Assembly: GCA_905221095.1 (NCBI GenBank)
Contig: CAJNBV010000001.1
Coordinates: 1 to 64,000, forward strand
DNA from: a bacterium
GTDB lineage: Bacteria; Bacillota; Bacilli; Lactobacillales; Streptococcaceae
Direction of reading: 5' to 3'
Length of the DNA stretch: 64,000 nucleotides
Shown: in pieces, positions 9,248-21,667 of the stretch
Layout of the letters: every line of letters starts with the position of its first letter
Position numbering within the stretch: the stretch's first letter is position 1
Translations under genes and position numbers: made by a program
Notes under the pieces: generated by a model
What the model was told of the DNA's origin: nothing
The model's input: only the letters and a program-made list of their open reading frames with translations
Database searches by the model: none

Positions 9248-10531
9248 TTATTTAACTGTTGCTGTGCTTGTAATCAATTCAACAGCTTTTTTGATTGTGA
9301 TATCGTGTTTCAACATATCAGCTGAAAGCAAGCTTTGTACTTGAGCAACTTCCATGTTGTAGTCTGTTGCCAATTGCTCGATTTCTTTTTGGATTTCTTC
9401 TTCTGAAGCGTCAAATCCCTCAGCTTTAGCAACTGCTTCGATAACAAGGTTAGTCTTAGTACGTGACTCAGCTTCTGCTTGGTATTGGTTGTGAAGGTCT
9501 TCTTGAGTAGTTCCAGTGATTTGGAAGTACATGTCAGGGTTGATACCTTGACGTTGCAAGTTTCCAAGGAATTCGTTTACTGAACGGTGAACTTCTTCGT
9601 GGATCATTTCTTCTGGAAGTTCTACGATTTCAGCATTTTCTACAGCTTTATCAATTGCTGCACCTTCAACAGCATCTTTGTAAGCTTCTTCTTTAGCAGC
9701 AGCCAATTCATTGCGGTATTTTTCTTTCAATTCAGCAAGTGTTTCAACTTCTTCGTCGATGTCTTTTGCAAGTTCATCGTCAAGAGCTGGAACTTCTTTA
9801 GCTTTTACTTCGTGGATAGTTGTCACGAATTTAGCTTCTTTACCTGCAAGGTCTTCTGCTTGGTAGTCTTCTGGGAATGTTACGATAACATCAACAGTTT
9901 CACCAGCTGAGTGACCTACCAATTGGTCTTCGAAACCAGGGATGAATTGACCTGAACCAAGTCCAAGTGAGAAGTTTTCACCTTTTCCACCGTCAAATTC
10001 AACACCGTCGATAGAACCAACGAAGTCGATAACAACAGTGTCGCCGTTTTCAGCAGTAGCTTCCTTGATAACCAATTCAGCCAAGTTGTTGCGTTCGCGT
10101 TCGATACGCTCTTCAACGTCAGCGTCAGTTACTTCTTTTTCTAGATCAACTGATACTTCAAGGTTTTTGTAGTCACCCAATTTTACTTCAGGTTTTGTAA
10201 CAACTTCAGCAGTGATAACCCAGTCTTGACCTTTTTCCATTGAAGTTACATCAATTTTTGGTTGCGCAACCACTTCAAGACCAGCTTCTTTTACAGCTGC
10301 TTCATAAGCATTTGGCAAAAGAGCGTTCATAACGTCTTGGTAAAGTGACTCTTCACCAAATTTTTTGTCGAAGATAGGACGTGGAAGGTGACCTTTACGG
10401 AAACCTGGAACATTAAGAGATTTCTTCACTGAGTTAAAGACACGGTCCAATTCTGGTTTGATTTGGTCTTGAGAGATAGTGAAAGTCAAGACACCACGGT
10501 TTGTTTCTTTGTTTTCAAATGATACAGACAT
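9248..10531 (-). CDS. tig: Trigger factor (ribosome-bound chaperone, peptidyl-prolyl isomerase)
   Basis: 427 aa, usual length. The N-terminal ribosome-binding domain contains the signature [12 protein letters not shown] (G-F-R-x-G-x-x-P) near residues 43-55. The central FKBP-type isomerase domain runs about 150-245 ([20 protein letters not shown]), and the C-terminal substrate-cradle domain is helical and acidic. It binds nascent chains at the ribosome exit. It is a single gene with its own promoter. In S. pneumoniae TIGR4, as I recall, a mannitol PTS cluster lies between tig and the liaR (RR03) gene; here the two are adjacent. Confidence 0.97.
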   Translation of the reverse strand: MSVSFENKETNRGVLTFTISQDQIKPELDRVFNSVKKSLNVPGFRKGHLPRPIFDKKFGEESLYQDVMNALLPNAYEAAVKEAGLEVVAQPKIDVTSMEKGQDWVITAEVVTKPEVKLGDYKNLEVSVDLEKEVTDADVEERIERERNNLAELVIKEATAENGDTVVIDFVGSIDGVEFDGGKGENFSLGLGSGQFIPGFEDQLVGHSAGETVDVIVTFPEDYQAEDLAGKEAKFVTTIHEVKAKEVPALDDELAKDIDEEVETLAELKEKYRNELAAAKEEAYKDAVEGAAIDKAVENAEIVELPEEMIHEEVHRSVNEFLGNLQRQGINPDMYFQITGTTQEDLHNQYQAEAESRTKTNLVIEAVAKAEGFDASEEEIQKEIEQLATDYNMEVAQVQSLLSADMLKHDITIKKAVELITSTATVK

Positions 10532-10568
10532 TCTGTCATTTCTCCTTAAAATTTTTTAAATACAGCCT

Positions 10569-10598
10569 ATTATAACATAAACGAGCGACTTTTTTCAA
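10569..10598 (-). promoter_or_regulatory. tig promoter
   Basis: Minus strand: TTGAAA (10593-10598), 18-bp spacer, extended -10 TGTTATAAT (10569-10574 for TATAAT). Confidence 0.75.
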
Positions 10599-10691
10599 GT
10601 AATGAATGCGTTTTTCAATCACGCTAGAGGTACTTACTCGCTTCTTTGATACTAAGTTCAGCCATTTATCCAACATTATTTTATATAACTA

Positions 10692-11324
10692 CTAAAACTC
10701 CTCATGCCCCACCAAGTGGTGCTGAAAGGCATAGACTGCAGCCTGGGTACGATCACTGACCTCAAGCTTGGCAAGAATGTTGGACACGTGGGTCTTGACC
10801 GTCTTAAGAGAGATGAAAAGTTCATCTGCGATGCGCTGATTTTCGTAACCCTTAGCAATGAGTTGGAGAACATCTCGCTCACGCGCAGTCAGCTCCTCAT
10901 GAAGCTCCATATGATTGCGGTGGTATTCGACCTTCTTGCTGACCTCTTGCTCAATGGCTAGCTCCCCAGCAGCCACCTTGCGGACAGCATGGAGCAATTC
11001 ATCTGCACTAGAAGTCTTAAGCATATAGCCTTTGGCACCAGCATTCAAGACCGGCATGATTTTTTCATTGTCCAAGTAAGAAGTCACAATCAAAATCTTG
11101 GCTTCAGGCCATTCTTTGAGGATAGCCAAGGTCGCATCAATTCCATTCATCTCAGGCATGACGATATCCATGACAATGACATCCGGACGCAATTCCAAGG
11201 CCAAATCAATGCCTTGAGACCCGTTTGCCGCCTCGCCCACAACTTCTACATCGTCTTGGAGGTCAAAGTAGCTTTTCAAGCCCAATCGAACCATTTCATG
11301 ATCGTCCACTAGTAAAATTTTCAT
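10692..11324 (-). CDS. liaR: LiaR-type response regulator (RR03)
   Basis: 210-aa NarL/LuxR-type response regulator. The receiver domain has the acidic pair DD at 7-8, the phospho-acceptor Asp53 in VIVMDIVMPEMNG, and Lys in TSSADE/KGYMLKTSS. The C-terminal helix-turn-helix reads LTARERDVLQLIAKGYENQR...SLKTVKTHVSNIL. It is the last gene of liaF-liaS-liaR, 9 nt after liaS, and corresponds to pneumococcal TCS03, which responds to cell-wall and membrane stress in this genus. Confidence 0.93.
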   Translation of the reverse strand: MKILLVDDHEMVRLGLKSYFDLQDDVEVVGEAANGSQGIDLALELRPDVIVMDIVMPEMNGIDATLAILKEWPEAKILIVTSYLDNEKIMPVLNAGAKGYMLKTSSADELLHAVRKVAAGELAIEQEVSKKVEYHRNHMELHEELTARERDVLQLIAKGYENQRIADELFISLKTVKTHVSNILAKLEVSDRTQAAVYAFQHHLVGHEEF

Positions 11325-11333
11325 CTTTACTCC

Positions 11334-12332
11334 TTATAATTCCTTATCTAACAAGGGAATACGGATATCAACTGCCAGCCCTTGCTTGGGAGCTGTTAAT
11401 AACTGAACCCTTCCTGCCATATCTTCAACCCTCTCTTTGATATTGCGAAGTCCATAACTCAGGTCATCTAAACTCCCCAACTGGAAACCAATCCCATTGT
11501 CCACCACCTTCAGCTGCAATTCAAGATCCGTCTGATAGAGATAGACATCCAAACAGGAGGCCTGGGCATGGCGGAGGGTATTGCTGATTAACTCTTGCAG
11601 GATACGGAAGATATGCTCCTCGATTTTCTTAGGCAATTTCGTCACATTTTGCTTGAGACTAACCTTGAGATCACTCTTGTCCTCAAGCTCTTTTAGGATA
11701 ATCTGAATCCCTTCAACCAGACTCTTCTGCTCCAGTTCAACTGGTCGCAAATGCAAGAGCAAGACCCGTAAATCCTTCTGGGTTGTTTCTAAAATAGCTG
11801 TGACACTCTGCAACTGGGTCTGCATCTTTTCTCTATCCAATTTCAAAGACTGCTGACTGATACCCGACAAAATCATATGGGCCGCAAACAACTCCTGACT
11901 GACTGTATCGTGCAAATCCCGAGCAATCCGCTTTCTTTCCTTCTCGATGATTTCCTCTTCCTGAGCAAGACTGTGATTTTCAGCCTTTTGAAGTGCTTCT
12001 GTCAAGAGGTTAAATTTGCCAGATAATGACTTAAAACTAGCATCCAAATCTGGATCAGCAACCTGAACCACTTCTTGACCTGCCAACAAACGCTTGAGAT
12101 TGGCCTGCATTTTTCTTAGGGAAAGCTCTTCCATACCTCGCCAAAACAGGGCTAAGAGACAGGTCATGGACATGCTGAATACCAACATCAAAAAGACAAA
12201 TTTTTCTGTTTTTTCAACATCGTGCAAGAAAATTGACCAGTCAAAATCAAGGATTTCCAACAAGCTGTGGGAGAGAAATAAGACAAATAGGAAGGAGGTG
12301 AGGGCAATGATTACATAAGCTTGCTTTTTCAT
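11334..12332 (-). CDS. liaS: LiaS-type sensor histidine kinase (HK03)
   Basis: 332-aa membrane histidine kinase of the HisKA_3 (NarX-like) family. Two N-terminal membrane segments (about 5-25 and 45-66) bracket a very short extracellular loop, the intramembrane-sensing architecture. The phospho-accepting His is in ERKRIARDLHDTVSQELFA near residue 140. The N box (ELISNTLRHA) and G box (VVDNGIGFQLG, YGLRNIKERVEDMAG) follow. The ATG overlaps the liaF stop by 4 nt. Confidence 0.93.
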   Translation of the reverse strand: MKKQAYVIIALTSFLFVLFLSHSLLEILDFDWSIFLHDVEKTEKFVFLMLVFSMSMTCLLALFWRGMEELSLRKMQANLKRLLAGQEVVQVADPDLDASFKSLSGKFNLLTEALQKAENHSLAQEEEIIEKERKRIARDLHDTVSQELFAAHMILSGISQQSLKLDREKMQTQLQSVTAILETTQKDLRVLLLHLRPVELEQKSLVEGIQIILKELEDKSDLKVSLKQNVTKLPKKIEEHIFRILQELISNTLRHAQASCLDVYLYQTDLELQLKVVDNGIGFQLGSLDDLSYGLRNIKERVEDMAGRVQLLTAPKQGLAVDIRIPLLDKEL

Positions 12333-13027
12333 CCTCTAACCACCTCCACATCCCCAATCATAGTGGTCAAGAAAATCTTGACACTCTTGTTACTCTTGAG
12401 ATAATCTCTCGTTTCCTGATGATAGTGTTCATTGCGAAGGGCTCGCTTGGGTTGATTAAAAAAAGTCAAATCCCCATAGAGACAGTTAACGCTGAGACTG
12501 ACTTCCACATCTACAGGTACAATGATTTTAGTGGTTCCTACCATCTTTCTGAGGATAATGACATTGTCATGATTGGTTAGAATCACCCTCTCCAAATGAA
12601 TGGTGTCCTTGCCCATGAGGCGAAAAAGATTGATATCATCAAACTGGCAAGTCTGGTAACTTGAAAAATGATGGAGATTACCAAACCAACGATTTTTCTC
12701 CTTCTTAACCGTCACCATCTCTTCAAACACCAAATTGGTCTGCTCTTTTTCCTGATTCATCATTGGATAAAGAAGAAAGAGACTGTATATAACCGCAACA
12801 AAAATAGCTAGAATCACAAAAGGATTGAGCATGACGATGAAAAAGAAGAGAATGGTTGCCACCACCAAAAGAAGGTTATTGCCCTCTTTACCAGTGTAAT
12901 AGCGAATCAAAAGCAGAAAGAGGAATAGAATCAGTAGAAAACGCGAAAAATGCTCTGAAACCATCAAAATCAGAGCTCCCGTCAACAGACAGGCTTCGAT
13001 AAATAAAAAGATTTTAAATTTTCTCAT
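12329..13027 (-). CDS. liaF: LiaF-type membrane protein, negative regulator of LiaRS
   Basis: 232 aa. Four closely packed hydrophobic segments fill the first 100 residues, followed by a soluble C-terminal domain (VEVSLSVNCLYGDLTFFNQP) of the LiaF/cell-wall-active-antibiotic-response type. In Bacillus and streptococci LiaF keeps LiaS inactive without stress. It heads the operon, with a TAAAAT -10-like hexamer about 20 nt before its start. Confidence 0.88.
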   Translation of the reverse strand: MRKFKIFLFIEACLLTGALILMVSEHFSRFLLILFLFLLLIRYYTGKEGNNLLLVVATILFFFIVMLNPFVILAIFVAVIYSLFLLYPMMNQEKEQTNLVFEEMVTVKKEKNRWFGNLHHFSSYQTCQFDDINLFRLMGKDTIHLERVILTNHDNVIILRKMVGTTKIIVPVDVEVSLSVNCLYGDLTFFNQPKRALRNEHYHQETRDYLKSNKSVKIFLTTMIGDVEVVRG

Positions 13028-13089
13028 AGGTTGATCCTCTCCCTTCTATTTTATCATAATTCAAAAAAGTCACCTCGGTCTGAAGATGG

Positions 13090-15091
<2,002 letters not shown>

Positions 15092-15105
<14 letters not shown>

Positions 15106-16045
15106 CTTGGCTCAAATCCTTTGTTTTTGACACAATCAAGCGATAACGCTGACTGAAGATTTCAGATAAATGCTCCAAGTCTTTCTCCTGACAGAGGACC
15201 TTGACATTGGGACCCGCATCCATAGTAAAGTAGCAGGCTTCCCCTTGCTCGCGAAGTTGACGAACAAAGTCCATGGCTTCATAAGATGCATCGGTCAGAT
15301 AAGAAAAGGCTGGTGAGGCTGTTTTGGTCGTAGCGTGCATAGCAAGAGCATTTTTCTCTGTTAGTTCCCCAACCTTGGCAAAGTTATTCTCTTTGAGGTA
15401 AACCAGCATATCCTGATAATCCTTCTCAGACTGACGCACCCAGTCATCAAAGGTCGTCGAGGTCTCCACACAAAGTTTCATACCATCACGGCTAGAAATT
15501 GGTTTTTTCTTGTCCTCTAGCACCAACATAATCATAGCTAGTTTCAAGTCTGTCTCTACAGGGTAAATTTCTCCGCTATCCTTATCCCAGGCACCTAGTG
15601 GTCCATAGAAACTACGAGAAGAAGAGCCTGAGGCAAACTTAGCCTCCTGCGCCAACTGGCTCCGATTCAGACCAAGATTGAAATAAACATTGCAAGCTTT
15701 AACCAAGGCGGACAAACCGCTAGAACTTGAGGATAGACCTGCTGCCGTAGGCATATTGTTTTGAGTGTCAATACGAACAAAGCCCTCACCATCTGGACGG
15801 TAGCGGTCAATAATCTTACTCATCTTAGCATGCTCCGCCTCATTTTGTAACTGACCATTGATATAAAATTCATCGGCAATCGCATCCGTCAGTAAAGGCG
15901 ACAAAGTCGTCTCTGTGTACATATTTTCCAAAGTCAAAGAAATACTGCTAGTAGCAGGTACCATCTCTTTTTCTTTTTTCTTTCCCCAATATTTGATAAT
16001 AGCAATATTTGCGTAAGAACGTACTGTTACAGGCTCTCGATCCAT
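15092..16045 (-). CDS. mvaD: Diphosphomevalonate decarboxylase
   Basis: 317 aa from the ATG at 16045. A longer in-frame reading to 16126 exists, but the family N-terminus is VRSYANIAIIKYWGKK, and the 16045 start preceded by AGAAAGGAGCTG fits it. It decarboxylates diphosphomevalonate to isopentenyl diphosphate. MPTAAGLSSSSSGLSALVKA is the GHMP loop, and YFTMDAGPNVKVL is the C-terminal motif. Its start overlaps the mvaK1 end by 19 nt. Confidence 0.95.
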
Positions 16046-16905
16046 GTCTGAACAGCTCCTTTCTCTTCTAATCTTTCTGCTAATTCTTGAGCTTGAGTCA
16101 AATTGATTGCCAAGGCTATGATACAACCTCCTAGCCCGCCACCACTCATCTTGGCACCCAGAGCACCATGGCTAAGAGCCGTTTCAACGAGGGAGTCTGC
16201 CTCAGGGCTACTGACACCAATTTCTTTTAAATGTAAATGCGCTTGACTGAGGATTTGCCCCAGTCCTTCAGCATCTTTTCCTGGAATCGCTTCCTCTGCC
16301 TGCTGGGTCAATTCTCCCAAGGCATGCAAAAATGGTAGGGCATCCTTGCCCTTACTTTGAACCACTTGAATCGCTTCACGAGTATGACCATAAACGCCCG
16401 TGTCAGCAATCACCAAATAGGCGGATAAATCCATCTCAAGCTCTGTAAATCCTACGTTCTTGATAAAGCAAATAGGCTGGTCACTGAGACAGGTCTTGGC
16501 ATCCAAACCACTAGGATTCATATGGGCAATCATCTCAGCCCGATTGACCAAGATTTCTAGTACATCATGAGGCAGATCAGCCTCATAGTAGTTAAAAACC
16601 GCACGAATGGCTGCTATGCTGATAGCCGCTGACGAACCCATTCCCCGTTTTTCAGGGATAGCCGAGTCAATCTCACAGCGAATGCAGGCTTCTTTGATAT
16701 CCAAATACTCCAGCGAAGCATAAACTGCCATGGACAAGGTATCCTCCTCATAGAGACGCCAAGGACTCGCTGCAGGTACCACCTTACAAATCACCTCTAC
16801 CTCCAAAAGAGGCAGGGAAATGGCAGGATAACCGTAAACGACCGCATGCTCCCCTATTAAAATTATTTTACTATGTGCCTGACCGACACCAACTTTTTTT
16901 GTCAT
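16027..16905 (-). CDS. mvaK1: Mevalonate kinase
   Basis: 292-aa GHMP kinase that phosphorylates mevalonate, first gene of the mevalonate operon. GQAHSKIILIGEHAVVYGYPA is the substrate-binding N-terminus, EKRGMGSSAAISIAAIRA the ATP loop near residue 90, and GAKMSGGGLGGCIIAL the C-terminal motif. An extended AT-rich leader with a TATAAT-like hexamer (minus strand, 16976-16981) precedes it. Confidence 0.96.
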   Translation of the reverse strand: MTKKVGVGQAHSKIILIGEHAVVYGYPAISLPLLEVEVICKVVPAASPWRLYEEDTLSMAVYASLEYLDIKEACIRCEIDSAIPEKRGMGSSAAISIAAIRAVFNYYEADLPHDVLEILVNRAEMIAHMNPSGLDAKTCLSDQPICFIKNVGFTELEMDLSAYLVIADTGVYGHTREAIQVVQSKGKDALPFLHALGELTQQAEEAIPGKDAEGLGQILSQAHLHLKEIGVSSPEADSLVETALSHGALGAKMSGGGLGGCIIALAINLTQAQELAERLEEKGAVQTWIESL

Positions 16906-16987
16906 GTTATCCTTTTACTAGACGGAAAAGTCGTCTTATTTTTCATACAAGTATTGATTCTTTCCTATCTATTTTATTATATTTTCA

Positions 16988-17021
16988 CAAAAAAAGCGAT
17001 TGTTTCCATTCACAATCGCTT
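16988..17021 (-). terminator. Terminator of the choline-binding protein gene
   Basis: Minus strand: perfect 10-bp stem AAGCGATTGT/ACAATCGCTT with an 8-nt loop, then TTTTTTTG, just past the stop codon. Confidence 0.9.
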
Positions 17022-17027
17022 CTTTCA

Positions 17028-17945
17028 TTATTGAACCCATTCGCCATTATAGTTGACAGAATAGCCATCTACAGTCGTATTTACTGCCAAGACACCTGAG
17101 CTATAGGCGTAGTACCATTTACTACCGACCTGGAACCAACCAGTGACCATAGATCCTGATGAACGGAGGTAGTACCACTTGTTACCAAGATTTTGCCAAC
17201 CCATTTTCATATCACCATTTTCAGCATCTAAATAGTACCAAGTTGAACCTTCTTGATACCAGCCAGTTGCCATTGCACCTGATGAACGAAGGTAGTACCA
17301 CTTGTTGCCAAGGTATTGCCAGCCTGTTTGCATTGTAGCACTTGTTGGATTGAGATAGTACCAAGTTGAATTATCATTGATCCAACCAGCACGTCTTTCA
17401 CCACCAAGGTAGTCTTTTCCTGAAGAACCTATTTTTGCTAAGTAATACCAGTTGGACTGATTATAAAGCCAACCTGTTTTCAAAGAATGGTCTTGATCAA
17501 AGTAATAATTTGCTAATTTAAGAACTTCTGGACCTTCAAAGCCTTCGCCATGTTTTTTGCCAACATTTAACGAATCCTTGACTTCTAATTGTTTCCAGCC
17601 AACAAATTCTTGTAGGACCCCATCTTGTCCAAAGTAGTACCACTTCGGTTGAAGGGCAATTTCGAAAACTGGTCGATTATCAAATAAATCATCACGATAA
17701 CCTGTCCCAGGGATTTCTAAGTATTGCCAACCGACTACCATTTCTCCACTATCACCAAAATAGTAGGTTTTACCGTCTATTTTATGCCAATAGATTGCTT
17801 TATGGTCATCTTTTATATAATATTTTCTATTATCCTTATCAACAAACTGTCCACCTGTAGTATCCGCCAATACTGCACTTGTTGCTAGCAAACCAAAGAA
17901 AAAGAATGCTAATGCGATCTGCATCAATTTTTTTACTATTTTCAT
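17028..17945 (-). CDS. Choline-binding surface protein (CbpC/CbpF-like)
   Basis: 305 aa. A signal peptide (hydrophobic core IALAFFFFGLLATSAVLA, cleavage about residue 28) is followed almost entirely by choline-binding repeats of the form GWQxLGNKWYYLRSSGAMATGWYQEGSTWYYL. The first half holds diverged repeats with short insertions and the last five are canonical. There is no separate catalytic domain, as in CbpC, CbpF and CbpJ of pneumococcus; CbpF modulates the LytC lysozyme there. It anchors to phosphocholine on teichoic acids. It ends with the conserved repeat tail DGYSVNYNGEWVQ. The position next to ritR matches cbpC in pneumococcus. Confidence 0.88.
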   Translation of the reverse strand: MKIVKKLMQIALAFFFFGLLATSAVLADTTGGQFVDKDNRKYYIKDDHKAIYWHKIDGKTYYFGDSGEMVVGWQYLEIPGTGYRDDLFDNRPVFEIALQPKWYYFGQDGVLQEFVGWKQLEVKDSLNVGKKHGEGFEGPEVLKLANYYFDQDHSLKTGWLYNQSNWYYLAKIGSSGKDYLGGERRAGWINDNSTWYYLNPTSATMQTGWQYLGNKWYYLRSSGAMATGWYQEGSTWYYLDAENGDMKMGWQNLGNKWYYLRSSGSMVTGWFQVGSKWYYAYSSGVLAVNTTVDGYSVNYNGEWVQ

Positions 17946-18013
17946 TAGACCTATCCTCCATAACTGATTGTAGCAAATACAAAATTTTATGTCAATATAT
18001 AGAACATCCCCCT

Positions 18014-18046
18014 CAAAAAAAGCAGTTACATAACTGCAACTGCTTT
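18014..18046 (-). terminator. gnd-ritR operon terminator
   Basis: Minus strand: AAGCAGTT/AACTGCTT stem with an internal bulge, followed by TTTTTTTGAGG, immediately after the ritR stop. Confidence 0.85.
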
Positions 18047-18047
18047 T

Positions 18048-18737
18048 CTATTCTTGCATGGTGTAACCGACACCACGAACGGTTTTAATGTAGCTTTTCT
18101 GACCTTTTACATCCAGCTTGCTACGTAGATAACGGATATAGACATCCACGATATTGGTTTCGGTCGCACTTTCATACTTCCAGACACTTTCCAACAACTG
18201 CTCACGAGTCAGAACTTTCTTGCTTCCCATGAGAGTAGCCAAAAGGTCATACTCACGACGAGTCAGAGCAATCATCTCCTCGCCACGATAAACGGTATGA
18301 TGCTCCACATCCATACGCAGATTGCGGTAAGACGTTGGAACCTTCATCTGACTACAGTGTTGGTCGATAAAGTCCCGACCTCGGAAAATCGCTGAAATAC
18401 GAGCTACCAGATTATCAATGATTACTGGCTTATAGATGTAAGAAACGGCAAAGCGTTGGATTGTCTCAAGCTGGTCTTGCAATTCTTCACGATGGTCCAA
18501 GACCATGATGATTGAAGCTGGCTTAGTCCGACTCAGCCTATCTGCAAAATCCTGGGCTGTCATATCCCCCAGACGAGCATTCAATAAAATCAAGTCATAG
18601 TCTGTCTGAAGAGCCATGGAGAGGGCTTTTTGCCCCTCCTCAACCTGATCAACTCGGTATTGCTCTTTTTGGAGTTCCAAACTTAAAAAATGAGCTAGAT
18701 TTCGTTCTTTCTCAAGTAATAAAATCCGTTTCCCCAT
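18048..18737 (-). CDS. ritR: Orphan response regulator RitR
   Basis: 229-aa OmpR-like regulator without a partner kinase in the window. The normal phospho-acceptor Asp is replaced by Asn53 (LILLNARLGD), and Cys128 lies in the inter-domain linker (IDQHCSQM). Both are diagnostic of pneumococcal RitR, a repressor of iron uptake that senses oxidation through Cys128. The winged-helix DNA-binding domain spans about 135-229 (LTRREYDLLATLMG, YIRYLRSKLD, VRGVGYTM). It lies 11 nt after gnd and is probably co-transcribed with it. Confidence 0.95.
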   Translation of the reverse strand: MGKRILLLEKERNLAHFLSLELQKEQYRVDQVEEGQKALSMALQTDYDLILLNARLGDMTAQDFADRLSRTKPASIIMVLDHREELQDQLETIQRFAVSYIYKPVIIDNLVARISAIFRGRDFIDQHCSQMKVPTSYRNLRMDVEHHTVYRGEEMIALTRREYDLLATLMGSKKVLTREQLLESVWKYESATETNIVDVYIRYLRSKLDVKGQKSYIKTVRGVGYTMQE

Positions 18738-18748
18738 GGCAGACCTAC

Positions 18749-20173
18749 TTATTTTTCGTCATACCAAGAGTAGTGGAATGTTCCTTCTTTGTCTTTACGT
18801 TGGTAAGTGTGGGCACCAAAGTAGTCACGTTGCGCTTGGATCAAGTTAGCTGGAAGGTCAGCTGAACGGTAGCTATCAAAGTAAGTAATAGCTGCTGAGA
18901 AAGTTGGCACTGGTACACCAGCTTGAACAGCAAGAGCTACGATGTCACGCACTGCTTGTTGGTACTTAGCAGTAACATCCAAGAAGTACTCATCCAAAAG
19001 AAGGTTAGCAAGGTCTGCATCACGATTGTAAGCATCTGTAATCTTTTGCAAGAAACGAGAACGGATGATACAGCCATCACGCCAGATAGATGCGATGTCT
19101 GCAAATGGCAAGTTCCAGTTGTTTTCTTTAGAAGCTACACGCAATTGCGCAAAACCTTGTGCGTATGAAATGATTTTTGAGAAATAAAGGGCTTGACGAA
19201 TTTTTTCAATCAACTCAGCCTTATCTCCTTCAAATTTGAAGGCAGCTGGTTTTGGAAGAACCTTGCTAGCATGCACACGTTCTTCTTTGTAAGTTGAAAT
19301 GTAACGTGCAAATACTGACTCAGTGATGAGTGACAATGGTACACCAAGGTCAAGTGATGATTGGCTAGTCCATTTACCAGTTCCCTTGTTACCTGCAGCA
19401 TCAAGGATGTAGTCTACGATTGGTCCGTCTTGGCCTTCATCGTCTTTACGGCTCAAGATATCAGCTGTGATTTCGATCAAGTAGCTGTCCAATTCACCCT
19501 TGTTCCATTCAGTAAAGATTTCAGCCATATCTTCTGCAGAAAGGCCTAGCAAGTGTTGCATCAAGTCATAGCTTTCTGCGATCAATTGCATGTCACCATA
19601 CTCGATACCGTTGTGAACCATTTTCACATAGTGACCAGCTCCATCAGGACCGATGTAAGTCACACATGGTTTGCCATCTTCTGGTGCTTTAGCTGAGATT
19701 TCTTCAAGAACATCCGCAACCAATTCGTAGGCTTCTTTTTGTCCACCAGGCATGATAGAAGGACCTTCAAGGGCTCCTTTTTCACCACCAGAAACCCCAG
19801 TACCGATAAAGTTGATACCTGAGTTTGCCAATTCTTCATTACGACGGATTGTATCTTTGTAGAAAGTGTTTCCGCCGTCAATCAAGATATCACCTTTGTC
19901 AAGGTGTGGAAGAAGGGCTTGGATAGTAGCATCTGTACCAGGTCCAGCTTGAACCATCAGCATGATTCGACGAGGTTTTTCGATTGAGTTTACAAAACTT
20001 TCAACATCATAGCTTGGTACAAAGTTCTTTTCAGGATGGCAAGCAATTACATCTTCAGTTTTTTCTTTACTACGGTTGTAGATAGCAACTGTGTAACCAC
20101 GAGATTCAATATTAAGGGCAAGGTTACGACCCATTACGGCCATACCTACGACACCAAAGTTAGCTTTTGTCAT
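18749..20173 (-). CDS. gnd: 6-phosphogluconate dehydrogenase (decarboxylating)
   Basis: 474 aa. Oxidises 6-phosphogluconate to ribulose 5-phosphate with NADP+ in the pentose phosphate pathway. The N-terminal Rossmann motif is [20 protein letters not shown] with the NADP-type loop NRSKEKT. The catalytic segment is [19 protein letters not shown], and Lys in [17 protein letters not shown] follows. The C-terminal all-helical domain is complete. It is followed by ritR, linking NADPH supply and redox control. Confidence 0.97.
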   Translation of the reverse strand: MTKANFGVVGMAVMGRNLALNIESRGYTVAIYNRSKEKTEDVIACHPEKNFVPSYDVESFVNSIEKPRRIMLMVQAGPGTDATIQALLPHLDKGDILIDGGNTFYKDTIRRNEELANSGINFIGTGVSGGEKGALEGPSIMPGGQKEAYELVADVLEEISAKAPEDGKPCVTYIGPDGAGHYVKMVHNGIEYGDMQLIAESYDLMQHLLGLSAEDMAEIFTEWNKGELDSYLIEITADILSRKDDEGQDGPIVDYILDAAGNKGTGKWTSQSSLDLGVPLSLITESVFARYISTYKEERVHASKVLPKPAAFKFEGDKAELIEKIRQALYFSKIISYAQGFAQLRVASKENNWNLPFADIASIWRDGCIIRSRFLQKITDAYNRDADLANLLLDEYFLDVTAKYQQAVRDIVALAVQAGVPVPTFSAAITYFDSYRSADLPANLIQAQRDYFGAHTYQRKDKEGTFHYSWYDEK

Positions 20174-20248
20174 TTGACACTCCTCTTGTTTAATTTGTTT
20201 TATTTTATCATTTTTACTTTTGAAAAGAAAGAATTTTGTAACGACTGC

Positions 20249-21655
20249 TTAGTAGTCCAAGTCATCCGCATGCCCAGAACCATTTCCAACAAAGTATCCT
20301 GTCTTACAGTTAAGGGTAAAGAGATAGGTTCCGTCTGGCTTGTAGAGGTTGTAATAACCATTGCCATTAACGATATTGACACGTTCGAGGATGTACTGAT
20401 TTCCAGTGATGTAGCCACGTGAACGTGAAGTCGCTAGAATTTGTTCCAAGACACCATCAGCAAAATCCCAGGCAGAGTTATCACTGTCATCAATAGCAGA
20501 TTGATTGTAGGCAACACGACTGGCACTTCTTTGAACGGCAACTCCTGCACTTGAAACGCCCATATTGACTTCACTGCGAGTACTTCTAGTCTCATTTGAG
20601 GCAGTATTTGAACTACTTGGTTTTGTCTCACTAGTTGTATTTGAACTTGCTTGGCTAGAGCTTGAACTGCTAGTTTGACTTGAACTTGAGCTGGAAGCAC
20701 TTGTTTGCTGGCTCTTACCAAGGCTAATCGCCTTATCTAGCAATTTATCTAGCTCCGTATTTCCAGTTTTAATCTCTGTAAATTTAGCATCAGATTTAGC
20801 TTTGGCATTGGTATCCAACACACCATCCACAATAGCTGGTTTTTCAAATTGTGCATTGACATCTTGAATGGCCTTGATTTGCGTTGCTAGACTATCATAC
20901 TTAGATTTTGCAAGCGTATGCTCACGACTACCTTCTAGCTTATCAAGCAAGGTCTTGAGTTGGCTCAACTTATCAAACTGGCTATTCTTCAAAGCTGTTT
21001 TATTGCTATCTGTGTAGAAGGCATCATAAAGTGTATTAAAATCATCCACATCTGATTGATTGGCTGTAGTTGATTGAGCAGTTTGAATTTCCTTGGTCGA
21101 GCGATTCACTTGACGATAGACATAATAAGCACTGACACAGATAATCACTGATACAAGCGCCAGAGCGGTCAAAACAAAGCCTTTTTTACTTTTCTTTTCT
21201 GAGTCCTCTTGATCCAGACGAGAAAAAGTTTTCTCCTCTTCCACCTCCTCAGTCATTTCTGCTAAATTTTCATCCTCTAGCACTATAGGATCCCAGTCTT
21301 TATCCTCATCGTCCAAAGACAGTGGAGGTAAGATAGCTTCAGAAGATGGAACTTCCTCTGAAGAGGCCTCCGACTCCTCTACAGCTTCACGCACTTCTTG
21401 GATTAAATCATCCAGACTCTGAGTTTCGACTAACTCCTCTTTTTTGTATTGGCGAGTCGCAAACTTATCTGCTTCGATTTCATCTTTGTGTTGCTTGACA
21501 TACTTGTCCAAAATAGAATCTTCAGGCAAGACTCCTGCTTCCACTTCTTCATTTTTACGAATCGCTTGACCAACTGTTAACTCTTTTGCTTCATCAAAAT
21601 CAAATCGCGGTTCTTGGTTTTCTTTTTTATGACGATTCCGTCTTTTCTTACTCAT
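20249..21655 (-). CDS. mapZ: Mid-cell-anchored protein Z (division-site marker)
   Basis: 468 aa with the MapZ/LocZ layout: a cytoplasmic acidic N-terminal region of about 175 residues, one membrane segment (about 178-200), a coiled extracellular domain, a Ser-rich linker (320-370) and a C-terminal peptidoglycan-binding domain. The N-terminal FtsZ-binding segment and both StkP phosphorylation sites of pneumococcal MapZ, Thr67 and Thr78, are conserved at the same numbers. MapZ positions the Z ring in streptococci. It lies 12 nt after rlmL. Confidence 0.93.
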   Translation of the reverse strand: MSKKRRNRHKKENQEPRFDFDEAKELTVGQAIRKNEEVEAGVLPEDSILDKYVKQHKDEIEADKFATRQYKKEELVETQSLDDLIQEVREAVEESEASSEEVPSSEAILPPLSLDDEDKDWDPIVLEDENLAEMTEEVEEEKTFSRLDQEDSEKKSKKGFVLTALALVSVIICVSAYYVYRQVNRSTKEIQTAQSTTANQSDVDDFNTLYDAFYTDSNKTALKNSQFDKLSQLKTLLDKLEGSREHTLAKSKYDSLATQIKAIQDVNAQFEKPAIVDGVLDTNAKAKSDAKFTEIKTGNTELDKLLDKAISLGKSQQTSASSSSSSQTSSSSSSQASSNTTSETKPSSSNTASNETRSTRSEVNMGVSSAGVAVQRSASRVAYNQSAIDDSDNSAWDFADGVLEQILATSRSRGYITGNQYILERVNIVNGNGYYNLYKPDGTYLFTLNCKTGYFVGNGSGHADDLDY

Positions 21656-21667
21656 GAGTATCCCTTT

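Noticed and set aside
16045..16126. N-terminal extension of mvaD
   Set aside because: The extra 27 residues lie inside mvaK1 and do not resemble the family N-terminus; the ATG at 16045 has a proper ribosome site.
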